A program made the translations under genes and the position numbers. A stretch of 5,607 bases of DNA from Trueperaceae bacterium (GTDB taxonomy: Bacteria; Deinococcota; Deinococci; Deinococcales; Trueperaceae): the NCBI GenBank assembly GCA_007122815.1, contig SKSV01000021.1:1-5607 (forward strand), written 5' to 3'. Shown here in pieces: positions 1 to 5,174 of the stretch (position 1 is the stretch's first letter; the number at the start of each line of letters is the position of its first letter). Below the pieces are notes generated by a model. It was not told where the DNA came from. It was given only the letters and a program-made list of their open reading frames with translations, and did not search any database.

Positions 1-136
1 CCTCGTCGGGGCCTGGGAGCCTAGGCACCAGCGCCATCAGGTCGACGGTGGCCATGCCCAGGCCCACGATCTCTGGGGGGCCGGACGGCGACGAGACGTC
101 ATGTCCGCCCCTGCGCTCGTGCCTCTCGTCAGGCAT
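1..136 (-). CDS. PfkB-family carbohydrate kinase, N-terminal fragment
   Basis: The minus strand reads from an ATG at 136 to the left edge, giving the first 45 residues of a protein cut by the window. After about 22 polar residues comes EIVGLGMATVDLMALVPRLP followed by GPDE. This is the usual first beta strand of ribokinase/PfkB sugar kinases: a hydrophobic strand, G-x-G, an Asp that contacts the sugar, then a V-x-x-L-P-x-x-D/E loop. An in-frame TGA lies two codons upstream of the ATG, so the start cannot be further out. No clear Shine-Dalgarno precedes it. The ATG overlaps the last 8 bases of the upstream aldolase gene, which suggests translational coupling and a shared sugar-phosphate pathway. 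The ATP-binding C-terminal domain lies outside the window, so the substrate cannot be read. Family assignment rests on about 23 residues. Confidence 0.75.
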   Translation of the reverse strand, partial: MPDERHERRGGHDVSSPSGPPEIVGLGMATVDLMALVPRLPGPDE

Positions 137-1409
137 CGTTCAGTGACGCGATGTCGGGTGCGCGCTCCGCGACCCACAGGGCTTCGTAGAGCCGCTCGAA
201 CCAAACCTCCAGGTCCTCCTCCAGAGCCTGCGTCACGTCCTCCGGAAGGCTCCAGAGCTCGCGCTTGAAGCGGCCCCAGGCCTGCCAGCGGTTCTTCCGC
301 CAGACCTGCTCTGGGGTGAGGCCGTCGAAGTCCTCGGAAGCCCCGCTCTCGGCAGGTCGAAGCGGGCCCGCGAGGGTCTCGCGCATGCGCCTGACGAGGT
401 CCTCGGGCAGCGCAGCGTGGTCCATCACGAGGTTCTGGATGCCCGTCGCCAGGTGGACCTCGATGACGCCCGCCTCGGGTAGCGCCGAGAGTTGCTCGAA
501 GGTGAGCGTGGAGGCGCCGTGCTGCACTACGCCCGGCAAGCCGTACTCCTCCCGCGCGACGCTGGCCAGGAGCCCGGCCTGCGCCAGGTCGACTTCCATC
601 TTGCCGACGCTGCCATCGGGACGCACTACGCCTCCGTGGCGCGTCCCGGTCTGCACGCTCACCTTGTCCACACCCACGCCGCTCGTGAGCGTGCCTCCAG
701 CAGCCTCGGCGGTCCTCGCGCGCACGCCGTCTAGGAAAGCGCGCAGGTCCTCGAGGCTGGTGTTCGCCCCGCCGATCTCACCCACCTCGCCCCCAACGAC
801 GGCGTCCGGGACGAGCTCGCGCACGTACGCCGCGAGTTCGGCGGTGACGCGCGCGTTCTGCCCTTGCCGTTCGCCTGCGCTGGCTCCGGGCAGGCTCAGG
901 CCCGCCGCGTCGATGTCGACCTGCTTCAAGCCGGCATCGGCGGCTTCGCCGCACCAGGCCCGCGCTCGCGCCGTCGCCTCAGGGGAGGCATCCGACACCT
1001 CGATGTGGTCGCCCTGCAGGTAGACCGGACCCCGGTACCCTTCACGCGCGGCTGCCGCGAGGACCATGGCCGCGTACTCTGCGAAGCTCTGGTCCCCGGC
1101 CTCCACCTCGCTCGGGGCGAGCTCGAACAGGAGCGGAGCGGCGCGCCGTCGCAGAGCCGTCCTCCAGGCGACGCGCGCTATGCGGTAGGTCAGGCCCCGC
1201 ACGTTCATCGCGGGAACGGTGAGCGCTGCGATGCGCCCCTCCGCCATCGCGCGGTAGACGGAGCGGATGCTTGCTGGCCGTGCGCCGAAGGCCTCCGCCT
1301 GATGCCGCAGCTCGCGCGCGAGCCCGGGGCGCTCGTCGCGATCAGCGAGCGCCAGGGCCATGCTGAGGCGGTCCAGGGCCGCGCTGTCGAGCTCTCCTGT
1401 CACGTTCAC
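129..1409 (-). CDS. Class II (metal-dependent) fructose-bisphosphate aldolase-like protein
   Basis: This looks like a TIM-barrel class II aldolase, an enzyme that uses a divalent metal to split or join a ketose bisphosphate at a DHAP-like half. Numbered from the GTG at 1409 (426 aa), the family landmarks appear in order: PAMNVRG near 66-72, GDH at 133-135 (catalytic Asp, metal His), GGEVGEIGG near 206-214 (metal Glu), TGTRHGG with His258, and VQHGAS with His297. All the expected metal ligands are therefore present, which argues for an active enzyme. The protein is longer than typical 280-360 aa family members. The extra length is an N-terminal helical stretch and an acidic, Trp-rich C-terminal extension of about 90 residues. 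The frame opens at a GTG at 1442, but GAGGTG at 1414-1419 fits the GTG at 1409 (or 1403) better. It overlaps the PfkB kinase gene downstream by 8 bp. The substrate is unknown; tagatose, sulfofructose or inositol-type sugar phosphates are alternatives to fructose-1,6-bisphosphate. Confidence 0.8.
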   Translation of the reverse strand: MNVTGELDSAALDRLSMALALADRDERPGLARELRHQAEAFGARPASIRSVYRAMAEGRIAALTVPAMNVRGLTYRIARVAWRTALRRRAAPLLFELAPSEVEAGDQSFAEYAAMVLAAAAREGYRGPVYLQGDHIEVSDASPEATARARAWCGEAADAGLKQVDIDAAGLSLPGASAGERQGQNARVTAELAAYVRELVPDAVVGGEVGEIGGANTSLEDLRAFLDGVRARTAEAAGGTLTSGVGVDKVSVQTGTRHGGVVRPDGSVGKMEVDLAQAGLLASVAREEYGLPGVVQHGASTLTFEQLSALPEAGVIEVHLATGIQNLVMDHAALPEDLVRRMRETLAGPLRPAESGASEDFDGLTPEQVWRKNRWQAWGRFKRELWSLPEDVTQALEEDLEVWFERLYEALWVAERAPDIASLNDA

Positions 1410-1442
1410 GTCGCACCTCACGCTTCTCGCAGTCCCACTCAC

Positions 1443-1471
1443 GGTATCACCGGGTCTGGAGACTCGGTCAC
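1443..1471 (-). promoter_or_regulatory. Weak candidate promoter for the aldolase-kinase operon
   Basis: On the minus strand GTGACC (1471-1466) and GATACC (1448-1443) are separated by exactly 17 bp. They match the -35 and -10 consensus at 4/6 and 3/6 positions. Transcription would then begin near 1436, downstream of the GTG at 1442, which favours the GTG at 1409 with its upstream GAGGTG as the real aldolase start. The match is modest and could be chance. Confidence 0.25.
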
Positions 1472-1547
1472 GAGCGAGCGGACTCCGTGTCAGGGCGTTC
1501 CTGGCGGGCTCGACGGTCGGCGCTCCTAAGCGCGCAGCGCGTCGTTG

Positions 1548-1556
1548 TGCTACGAT
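1548..1556 (+). promoter_or_regulatory. Candidate extended -10 promoter of the rpsF-ssb-rpsR-rplI operon
   Basis: TGC followed by TACGAT (hexamer at 1551-1556) forms an extended -10 element (TG-N-TAnnnT). No good -35 hexamer lies 16-18 bp upstream, as is common for extended -10 promoters. It is the best sigma-70-type match I found in the gap between the divergent aldolase and rpsF genes. Initiation would be near 1563, giving a leader of about 200 nt. Confidence 0.4.
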
Positions 1557-1562
1557 GCGCAG

Positions 1563-1766
1563 TCGCTCTTGCGGGTACTCGTGCCCGTGGAGCGTGAGAG
1601 CCTACGCTGGGGAGGGTGACGACCCCATCGCACGTGCGCCGATGAAGCGCCGTGACCGACGGCTCCGACGAACTCGCCGCAGTGCGCCCGCAGGGCGCCG
1701 TGGTCGCGTGCGCCGGTCCCGCCTCCGATGGACAGTCGCCACCAGCGCCTGGAAGGAGGTGGACCC
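1563..1766 (+). other. Long structured 5' leader of the rpsF operon
   Basis: No credible gene lies between the aldolase start and rpsF, and I see no other gene signal in 1472-1547. If transcription starts near 1563, this segment is untranslated leader. Several local hairpins can be drawn. CGGGTA (1572-1577) pairs with TGCCCG (1582-1587) around a CTCG loop. AGCGT (1591-1595) pairs with ACGCT (1604-1608) around 8 nt. The strongest is the terminal helix over the ribosome binding site, listed separately. A leader this long before a ribosomal protein operon is consistent with autogenous control, but the start point is predicted rather than measured. Confidence 0.4.
1715..1765 (+). promoter_or_regulatory. 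SD-sequestering hairpin ahead of rpsF (candidate S6:S18 autoregulatory element)
   Basis: The rpsF Shine-Dalgarno GGAAGGAGGT (1751-1760) is near perfect, but GGAGG (1755-1759) can pair with CCTCC (1722-1726). The helix continues as a G1721-U1760 wobble, a single bulged C1720, and GGTCC (1715-1719) with GGACC (1761-1765). That gives 11 base pairs ending two bases before the GTG. The 28-nt loop contains a small CCAG-CGC-CTGG hairpin (1742-1752). CCG triplets lie at 1713-1715 and at the bulge (1719-1721). Known S6:S18 leader motifs in rpsF mRNAs carry an unpaired CCG, so the match is suggestive but I cannot align it to the family model. Confidence 0.5.
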
Positions 1767-2120
1767 GTGGCAGACACCGCCAACTACGACCTGAACTTGA
1801 TCCTGGAACCCGGCCTGAGCGAACAGCAGCTCCAGACCGAGAAGGACGCCGTGCAGACGCAGCTGGAGCGGGCCGAGGGCACGGTCGTCGAGCTCGAGGA
1901 GTGGGGCGTCAGGCGTCTCGCCTACCCGATCCGCAAGCTGAACGAGGGCTATTACCTCATATACAAGCTGCGACTCCCTTTGGACAAGCCGAAGCAGATC
2001 GAGTCGGCCTTGCGCCAGCGCGATAACGTGATGCGCGTCCTGGTCGTGAAGGACCGTCCTGAGTGGAAGACGCGCAAGCCGAAGCCGGCGCCTGAGGTCC
2101 CGGAAGCGCCCGCGGCTTGA
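1767..2120 (+). CDS. rpsF: 30S ribosomal protein S6
   Basis: S6 binds the central domain of 16S rRNA as a heterodimer with S18, which is encoded two genes downstream. The 117-aa product shows the S6 ferredoxin-like fold sequence: NYDLNLILEPGL at 6-17, an EKDAVQ helix at 25-30, WGVRRLAYPI at 46-55, GYYLIYKLRLP at 61-71 and RDNVMRVLVVK at 85-95. The Pro- and Lys-rich tail after residue 100 is a normal variable extension. The frame is open to an ATG at 1728, but the GTG at 1767 is chosen because GGAAGGAGGT ends 6 nt before it and homology begins there. The SD can be hidden in the leader helix described above. A 56-nt gap separates it from ssb. Confidence 0.96.
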   Translation: MADTANYDLNLILEPGLSEQQLQTEKDAVQTQLERAEGTVVELEEWGVRRLAYPIRKLNEGYYLIYKLRLPLDKPKQIESALRQRDNVMRVLVVKDRPEWKTRKPKPAPEVPEAPAA

Positions 2121-2176
2121 GCGCGCCCCGCCCAACCGGAGCGGCCCGCACGTGACCAGGCGGTGAGGAGCGAGCG

Positions 2177-3007
2177 ATGGCACGAGGACTGAACGCCGTG
2201 ATGATGGCTGGCACCCTGACGCAAGCACCCGAGTTGCGGTACACACCAGCGGGGCTCGCCATCCTCGAGCTGAACCTGGGCGGCAACGACCATGTCGTCG
2301 GGGACGACGAGAAGCTGCGCGAGCTGGCTTGGTACCACCGGGTCACGGTCTTCGGCGCGCAGGGCGAGTCGCTCGCCAACCAGCTCGAGGAGGGCAGTCC
2401 GGTGTTGGTCGAGGGACGGCTCAACTTCCGCAGCTGGGACGCTCCCGACGGTCAGCGACGCAACGCGTTGGACGTGGTCGCGCAGCGCGTGGAGGTGCTC
2501 ACCTTCGGCCCGCGCCGAGGTGACACCACGGTCACCGATGCCCGCGGTCAGCATCGCCTGCGGGAGGCCCTGAACCAGGTGTCGATCATCGGCAACCTGA
2601 CACGCGACGCGGAGCTTCGTTACACGCCCAGCGGCAGCGCCGTCACGCGCTTCAGCGTGGCGGTCAACGAGCGCTACCGCGACCGCAGCGGCACCGACCA
2701 GGAGCGCACCCACTACGTGGACGTGAACGTCTGGCGAGAGCTGGCCGAGGCCTGCGGCGAGCTCGCCAAGGGCGACCCGGTGTTCGTGATCGGCCGTCTG
2801 GTGAACGACTCCTGGACGGACAAGGAAGGCAACCGACGCTACACGACGCGGCTCGAGGGCTCGCGCGTGGAGTACCTGACTCGTGGTCCCGGTGCTGGTG
2901 GCGCCGCGACCCGCCCGGAGCGCTCGGCCACGAGCGCTGAGGGCGCCCAGACGCGTCAGTTGGACATCGACGAGGAATTCCCACCGGAAGAGGATCTACC
3001 TTTCTGA
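2177..3007 (+). CDS. ssb: Single-stranded DNA-binding protein, two-OB-fold type
   Basis: This is an SSB of 276 aa with two OB folds in one chain, so the functional unit should be a homodimer rather than the homotetramer of most bacteria. OB1 spans roughly residues 4-108 (LNAVMMAGTLTQAPELRYTP, WYHRVTVFG, VLVEGRLNFRSW). A linker of about 20 residues follows. OB2 spans about 132-235 (NQVSIIGNLTRDAELRYTPSG, YVDVNVW, VFVIGRLVNDSWTDKEGN). A low-complexity tail leads to the acidic tip EEFPPEEDLPF, the docking peptide for replication and repair partners. The ATG at 2177 is preceded by GGTGAGGAG (2162-2170) with 6-nt spacing. Its TGA overlaps the rpsR ATG by one base (TGATG). The two-domain form is a hallmark of Thermus and Deinococcus. 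Confidence 0.97.
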   Translation: MARGLNAVMMAGTLTQAPELRYTPAGLAILELNLGGNDHVVGDDEKLRELAWYHRVTVFGAQGESLANQLEEGSPVLVEGRLNFRSWDAPDGQRRNALDVVAQRVEVLTFGPRRGDTTVTDARGQHRLREALNQVSIIGNLTRDAELRYTPSGSAVTRFSVAVNERYRDRSGTDQERTHYVDVNVWRELAEACGELAKGDPVFVIGRLVNDSWTDKEGNRRYTTRLEGSRVEYLTRGPGAGGAATRPERSATSAEGAQTRQLDIDEEFPPEEDLPF

Positions 3008-3282
3008 TGGCTAGAGAGCAAAGAGGCGGCGACAAGCGTCGCCGCGGTGGTGGCCGACGCGGCCGACGGCCCAAGGTGTGCGCGTTCTGCACTGGCGAGC
3101 ACGAGATCATGGACTACCACGACAGCAAGATGCTGCGACGCTACATCAGCGACACCGCCAAGATCCTGCCGCGGCGGCGCAGCGGCGTGTGCGCGAAGCA
3201 CCAGCGCCGCTTGTCCACGACGATCAAGCGCGCGCGCATGCTGGCGATCATCCCGATCACCGAGAAGCTGGTCCGCAAGTGA
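3007..3282 (+). CDS. rpsR: 30S ribosomal protein S18, zinc-type (C+)
   Basis: This is S18, the S6 partner in the 30S platform, 91 aa long. A basic Arg/Gly-rich N-terminus (1-23) precedes KVCAFCTG, then the core DYHDSKMLRRYISDTAKILP, RRRSGVCAKHQRR, and IKRARMLAIIPITEKLVRK. Cys25, Cys28, Cys62 and His65 form a CxxC...CxxH set, marking the zinc-binding C+ version also found in some actinobacteria. The S18 proteins of Thermus and Deinococcus as I recall them lack these cysteines, although the shared TEKLVRK ending fits that phylum. The ATG shares one base with the ssb stop; GGAAGAGGA at 2986-2994 is rather far for an SD, so translation probably depends on coupling. Confidence 0.97.
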   Translation: MAREQRGGDKRRRGGGRRGRRPKVCAFCTGEHEIMDYHDSKMLRRYISDTAKILPRRRSGVCAKHQRRLSTTIKRARMLAIIPITEKLVRK

Positions 3283-3725
3283 ACGTCATCCTGCTCGAAC
3301 CGGTCGAAAACCTCGGCGAAGCCGGCGATCTCGTCCGGGTGCGCCCCGGTTACGCCCGCAACTTCCTGGTTCCGCAGGGGCTGGCCCTGCCCGCCACCGC
3401 GGCCAACCAGAAGGAGATGCAGGCTCGCCTGTCCCAGCGCGCGAAGCAGCTCTCCGAGAGGAAGGGCGACGCCGAGCGTCTCAGGGAGTTGCTGGGTGAG
3501 GCGTCCGTCGAGATCAAGGTGCGCGCTGGCGAGGAGCGCATCTACGGCTCCGTGGGCACGCGCGACATCGCGGCGGCGCTCCTAGCGGCGCTGGACGTGG
3601 AGATCGACCGTCGCAAGATCGATCTGCGCGAACCGATCAAGACGCTCGGTGAGTACGTGATCCCCTACCGCCCACACCCTGAGGTCACCATCGACCTCCG
3701 GCTGAACGTGGTTGCGGACGCCTGA
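3279..3725 (+). CDS. rplI: 50S ribosomal protein L9
   Basis: L9 binds 23S rRNA near the L1 stalk base and helps keep the reading frame. The 148-aa product begins MNVILLEPVENLGEAGDLV and carries the L9 signature at about 13-36 (G-x2-G-x4-V-x2-GYARNFL-x3-G-x-A). A long charged connecting helix follows (about 45-75), then the C-terminal domain with RAGEERIYGSV and the closing YRPHPEVTIDLRLNVV. Length equals that of typical L9 proteins. The frame is open much further upstream inside rpsR. The GTG at 3279 is chosen because it starts the homology exactly and forms a 4-base GTGA overlap with the rpsR stop. No strong SD precedes it, so translation is likely coupled to rpsR. It is the last gene of the operon. 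Confidence 0.97.
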   Translation: MNVILLEPVENLGEAGDLVRVRPGYARNFLVPQGLALPATAANQKEMQARLSQRAKQLSERKGDAERLRELLGEASVEIKVRAGEERIYGSVGTRDIAAALLAALDVEIDRRKIDLREPIKTLGEYVIPYRPHPEVTIDLRLNVVADA

Positions 3726-3739
3726 GGCTGCAAGCCGCT

Positions 3740-3765
3740 AGCGGTTGAGCGTAGCGCTCGCCGCT
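3740..3765 (+). other. Hairpin between rplI and the terminator
   Basis: AGCGG (3740-3744) pairs with CCGCT (3761-3765) and GAGCG (3747-3751) pairs with CGCTC (3755-3759). There is a TAG loop and a small TT/G internal loop between the two stems. It has no U tract, so it is not a terminator by itself. It may protect the mRNA 3' end or assist the terminator nine bases further on. Confidence 0.45.
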
Positions 3766-3774
3766 GCACCTGGG

Positions 3775-3809
3775 AAGCGAGGGGGCTGAGACGCCCCCTT
3801 CGCTTGTTT
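3775..3809 (+). terminator. Rho-independent terminator of the ribosomal operon
   Basis: AAGCGAGGGGGC (3775-3786) pairs with GCCCCC-T-TCGCTT (3793-3805), a 12-bp GC-rich stem with one bulged T and the loop TGAGAC. A short T-rich stretch (CTTGTTT, 3803-3809) follows on the plus strand. It lies 49 bases after the rplI stop, where the operon should end. In the opposite direction there is no comparable T tract, so it mainly serves the plus strand. Confidence 0.8.
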
Positions 3810-3813
3810 GGTG

Positions 3814-3883
3814 CGCAGGGCGCTCGTTGCTGGGCGCTCGTTGCTGGGCGCTCGGCGCTCGGCGCTCGGCGCAGGGCGCTCGG
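3814..3883. repeat. Ten-unit heptamer tandem repeat array
   Basis: Seventy bases divide without remainder into ten 7-bp units: CGCAGGG, CGCTCGT, TGCTGGG, CGCTCGT, TGCTGGG, CGCTCGG three times, CGCAGGG, CGCTCGG. The first half also repeats with a 14-bp period. The array is noncoding and lies between the rplI terminator and the 3' end of the convergent permease gene. Short tandem heptamers of this sort are known from other bacteria (for example cyanobacterial STRRs) and probably expand by slippage; no function is evident. Confidence 0.85.
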
Positions 3884-3923
3884 CCCAGAGTGTCTCGGCG
3901 CAGCCGGTCTCAGCGGAGTCCGT

Positions 3924-4826
3924 TCAGCGCAGCGAGAAGCTCTGCGGCGGAACTCCTGCGCTGGCGAGCTCGACCAGGTAGCCCAGGGCGACGGCCGCCA
4001 GCACGAAGGTTCCCAACAGCGCGCTCAGGTAAGGGCCTCCCATCACGCGGTGCAGTAGCAGACCCTCTGGAAGGCTCAACCCTGTCGCGCCCACCAGGAA
4101 CGCGCTCACCACGCCGAGGCTGGCGCCGCCAGCGATCAGCGCTGACCCCAGCGGCAAGAGGAAGGCCGTCGAAGCGTACACCGGCACCCCTACCAGGACC
4201 GCCAGCGGCACCCCGAAGGGGCCCACCGCGTCGAACATCCGGCCAAGTAGTCCTATGTCGACGCGACCGTAGAGCAGCAGCCCGAGCGGTGCTACCACCA
4301 GCAGGACGGGTAGCAACCGACGCAGATCACGCATCGCGCCCTCGCCAGCGCGCAAGGCTCGGTCGCGCCAGGGCCCCAGCGCGTGGGTGTCGTCGAGTGG
4401 CGAGAACGCCGCCGACTTCGGCTCGACCCCTAGCGCGCTCACCGCGAGCGCAACGATCAGCGCGAGCACCATCGCCATGGCAACGAAGCCCCCAGCCAAC
4501 CACGGGCTGGCGAAACTGCTGAGCAGCGCCACGGTGGCCGGGTTGACGAGCGGCGAGACGACCAGGAAGGCAGTGGTCGCGAGCAACGGCACTCCCGAGG
4601 CACGCATTCCGGCCACGATCGGCACGGTCGAGCACGAGCAGAAGGGCGTCAGCGCCCCCAGCACGAGCGCCGCCAGGGTGCTGCGGCCGGCGCTGCCTGC
4701 GAGGAGCGAGCGGAGCCGAGTGGGGCTCACGCTCAGCACCAGCAGTTGCGCCACGAAGGACGCTGCCAGGAACACGGCCACGAACGTGGCAAGGCGAGCC
4801 GCCAGGAGCTGCCCGGTCTCCAACAT
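3924..4826 (-). CDS. PF03773 (DUF318/ArsP-type) permease, putative metal(loid) efflux protein
   Basis: This is an integral membrane protein of 300 aa with about eight hydrophobic segments (roughly 8-31, 50-73, 79-103, 109-135, 168-190, 203-225, 230-255 and a C-terminal one). The diagnostic motif is TPFCSCSTVPI at 60-70 in a membrane helix, with Cys63 and Cys65. Next come VVSPLVNP at 89-96 and, in the second half, GLSLPEGLLLHRVMG. These belong to the permease family that includes ArsP, an exporter of trivalent organoarsenicals in Campylobacter, and other metal exporters. The frame is open to a GTG at 4838, but that GTG lies inside the AGAGGTG (4842-4836) that serves as SD for the ATG at 4826. 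It begins 4 nt after the stop of the CCPSCC small ORF, so the two are probably coupled. An ArsR-type gene upstream supports inducible efflux. The substrate (arsenic species, Cu, Zn or other) cannot be decided. Confidence 0.88.
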   Translation of the reverse strand: MLETGQLLAARLATFVAVFLAASFVAQLLVLSVSPTRLRSLLAGSAGRSTLAALVLGALTPFCSCSTVPIVAGMRASGVPLLATTAFLVVSPLVNPATVALLSSFASPWLAGGFVAMAMVLALIVALAVSALGVEPKSAAFSPLDDTHALGPWRDRALRAGEGAMRDLRRLLPVLLVVAPLGLLLYGRVDIGLLGRMFDAVGPFGVPLAVLVGVPVYASTAFLLPLGSALIAGGASLGVVSAFLVGATGLSLPEGLLLHRVMGGPYLSALLGTFVLAAVALGYLVELASAGVPPQSFSLR

Positions 4827-4830
4827 CGCT

Positions 4831-5073
4831 TCACGCACCTCTAGCCGATGCCCAGGTGAGCGGTCCGCGAGACGGGCCGCTGCGGTGAAGCCGATCCGGC
4901 TGCTCAGCGACGCAGCAGCTGGGGCAGCAAGGGGCGACCCGTCTACCTGATGGCTCCTTCTGGCGGGCGACCAGGCGCGCCTGTCGCAGCTGCTCGTCGA
5001 GCAACGCCTCGTGGACGCGCTCGCGCACGCGTTCGTGGGCGAGCTGGGCGAAGAGCAGGTGGTCTTGCAGCAT
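4831..5073 (-). CDS. Small Cys-cluster protein (CCPSCC), unknown function
   Basis: I do not recognise a named family. The 80-aa product has an amphipathic, charged N-terminal half (about 1-40, likely helical: AHERVRERVHEALLDEQLRQ and onward). Then comes CCPSCC at residues 49-54, and a Pro/Gly/Arg-rich C-terminus that looks disordered. The gene is credible because a perfect SD, AGGAGGT (5085-5079), lies 5 nt before the ATG. It also fills the space between the operator region and the permease and ends 4 nt before the permease ATG. Four cysteines as two vicinal pairs could bind a soft metal or As(III)/Sb(III), by analogy with the vicinal Cys pairs of ArsD; that is inference. No transmembrane segment or signal peptide is visible. 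It could instead be a leader peptide that only couples translation to the permease. Confidence 0.65.
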   Translation of the reverse strand: MLQDHLLFAQLAHERVRERVHEALLDEQLRQARLVARQKEPSGRRVAPCCPSCCVAEQPDRLHRSGPSRGPLTWASARGA

Positions 5074-5102
5074 GGTCTACCTCCTGAGCGCCGGGGACGG
5101 CG

Positions 5103-5134
5103 TCACCTAGATCCTTAGGTTTCTAGTGATTATC
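5103..5134 (-). promoter_or_regulatory. Operator/promoter region of the small ORF-permease operon
   Basis: This AT-rich island in GC-rich DNA contains TAGGTTTCTAGT (plus-strand sense, 5116-5127), nearly identical to TAGGTTACTAGT upstream of the regulator gene. The match extends to 13 of 15 positions. It also holds the inverted repeat ACCTA (5105-5109) / TAGGT (5116-5120). On the minus strand GATAAT (5134-5129) is a 5/6 match to a -10 box but lacks a good -35. An alternative is TTGGCG (5142-5137) with CCTAAG 17 bp downstream. With either choice the operator would overlap the promoter or start site, as expected for ArsR-type repression. Confidence 0.5.
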
Positions 5135-5174
5135 GGCGCCAAGGGGGCCCCCGGCCGCCGCGAAGCTCGGCCGC

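Noticed and set aside
1550..1783. Minus-strand open frame of 77 codons across the rpsF leader
   Set aside because: Its composition looks like antisense of GC-rich noncoding DNA, it overlaps the rpsF start and leader helix, and no family motif is visible.
1602..2246. Long minus-strand open frame (214 codons) opposite rpsF
   Set aside because: It is a shadow of rpsF and its flanks: Arg/Leu-rich, no recognisable domain, and it overlaps a secure ribosomal gene.
1952..2713. Minus-strand frame of 253 codons opposite ssb
   Set aside because: It is antisense to the conserved two-domain SSB; the open frame follows from high GC at third positions.
3814..3883. Heptamer array as a CRISPR array or iteron origin
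   Set aside because: There are no spacers, the units are contiguous 7-mers, and no replication initiator gene or AT-rich unwinding region lies nearby.
3827..4522. Plus-strand frame of 231 codons running from the heptamer array through the permease
   Set aside because: It is antisense to the PF03773 permease, very rich in Arg, Pro and Ser, and its first part encodes the 7-bp repeat.
4387..4950. Plus-strand frame of 187 codons opposite the permease N-terminus and the small ORF
   Set aside because: It shadows the membrane protein gene, lacks an SD or a domain, and has an Ala/Ser/Arg-rich composition typical of antisense frames.
5143..5152. GGGGGCCCCC palindrome between the regulator stop and the next operator, as a terminator
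   Set aside because: A perfect palindrome without a loop cannot form a hairpin, the flanks pair poorly, and no T tract follows on the minus strand.
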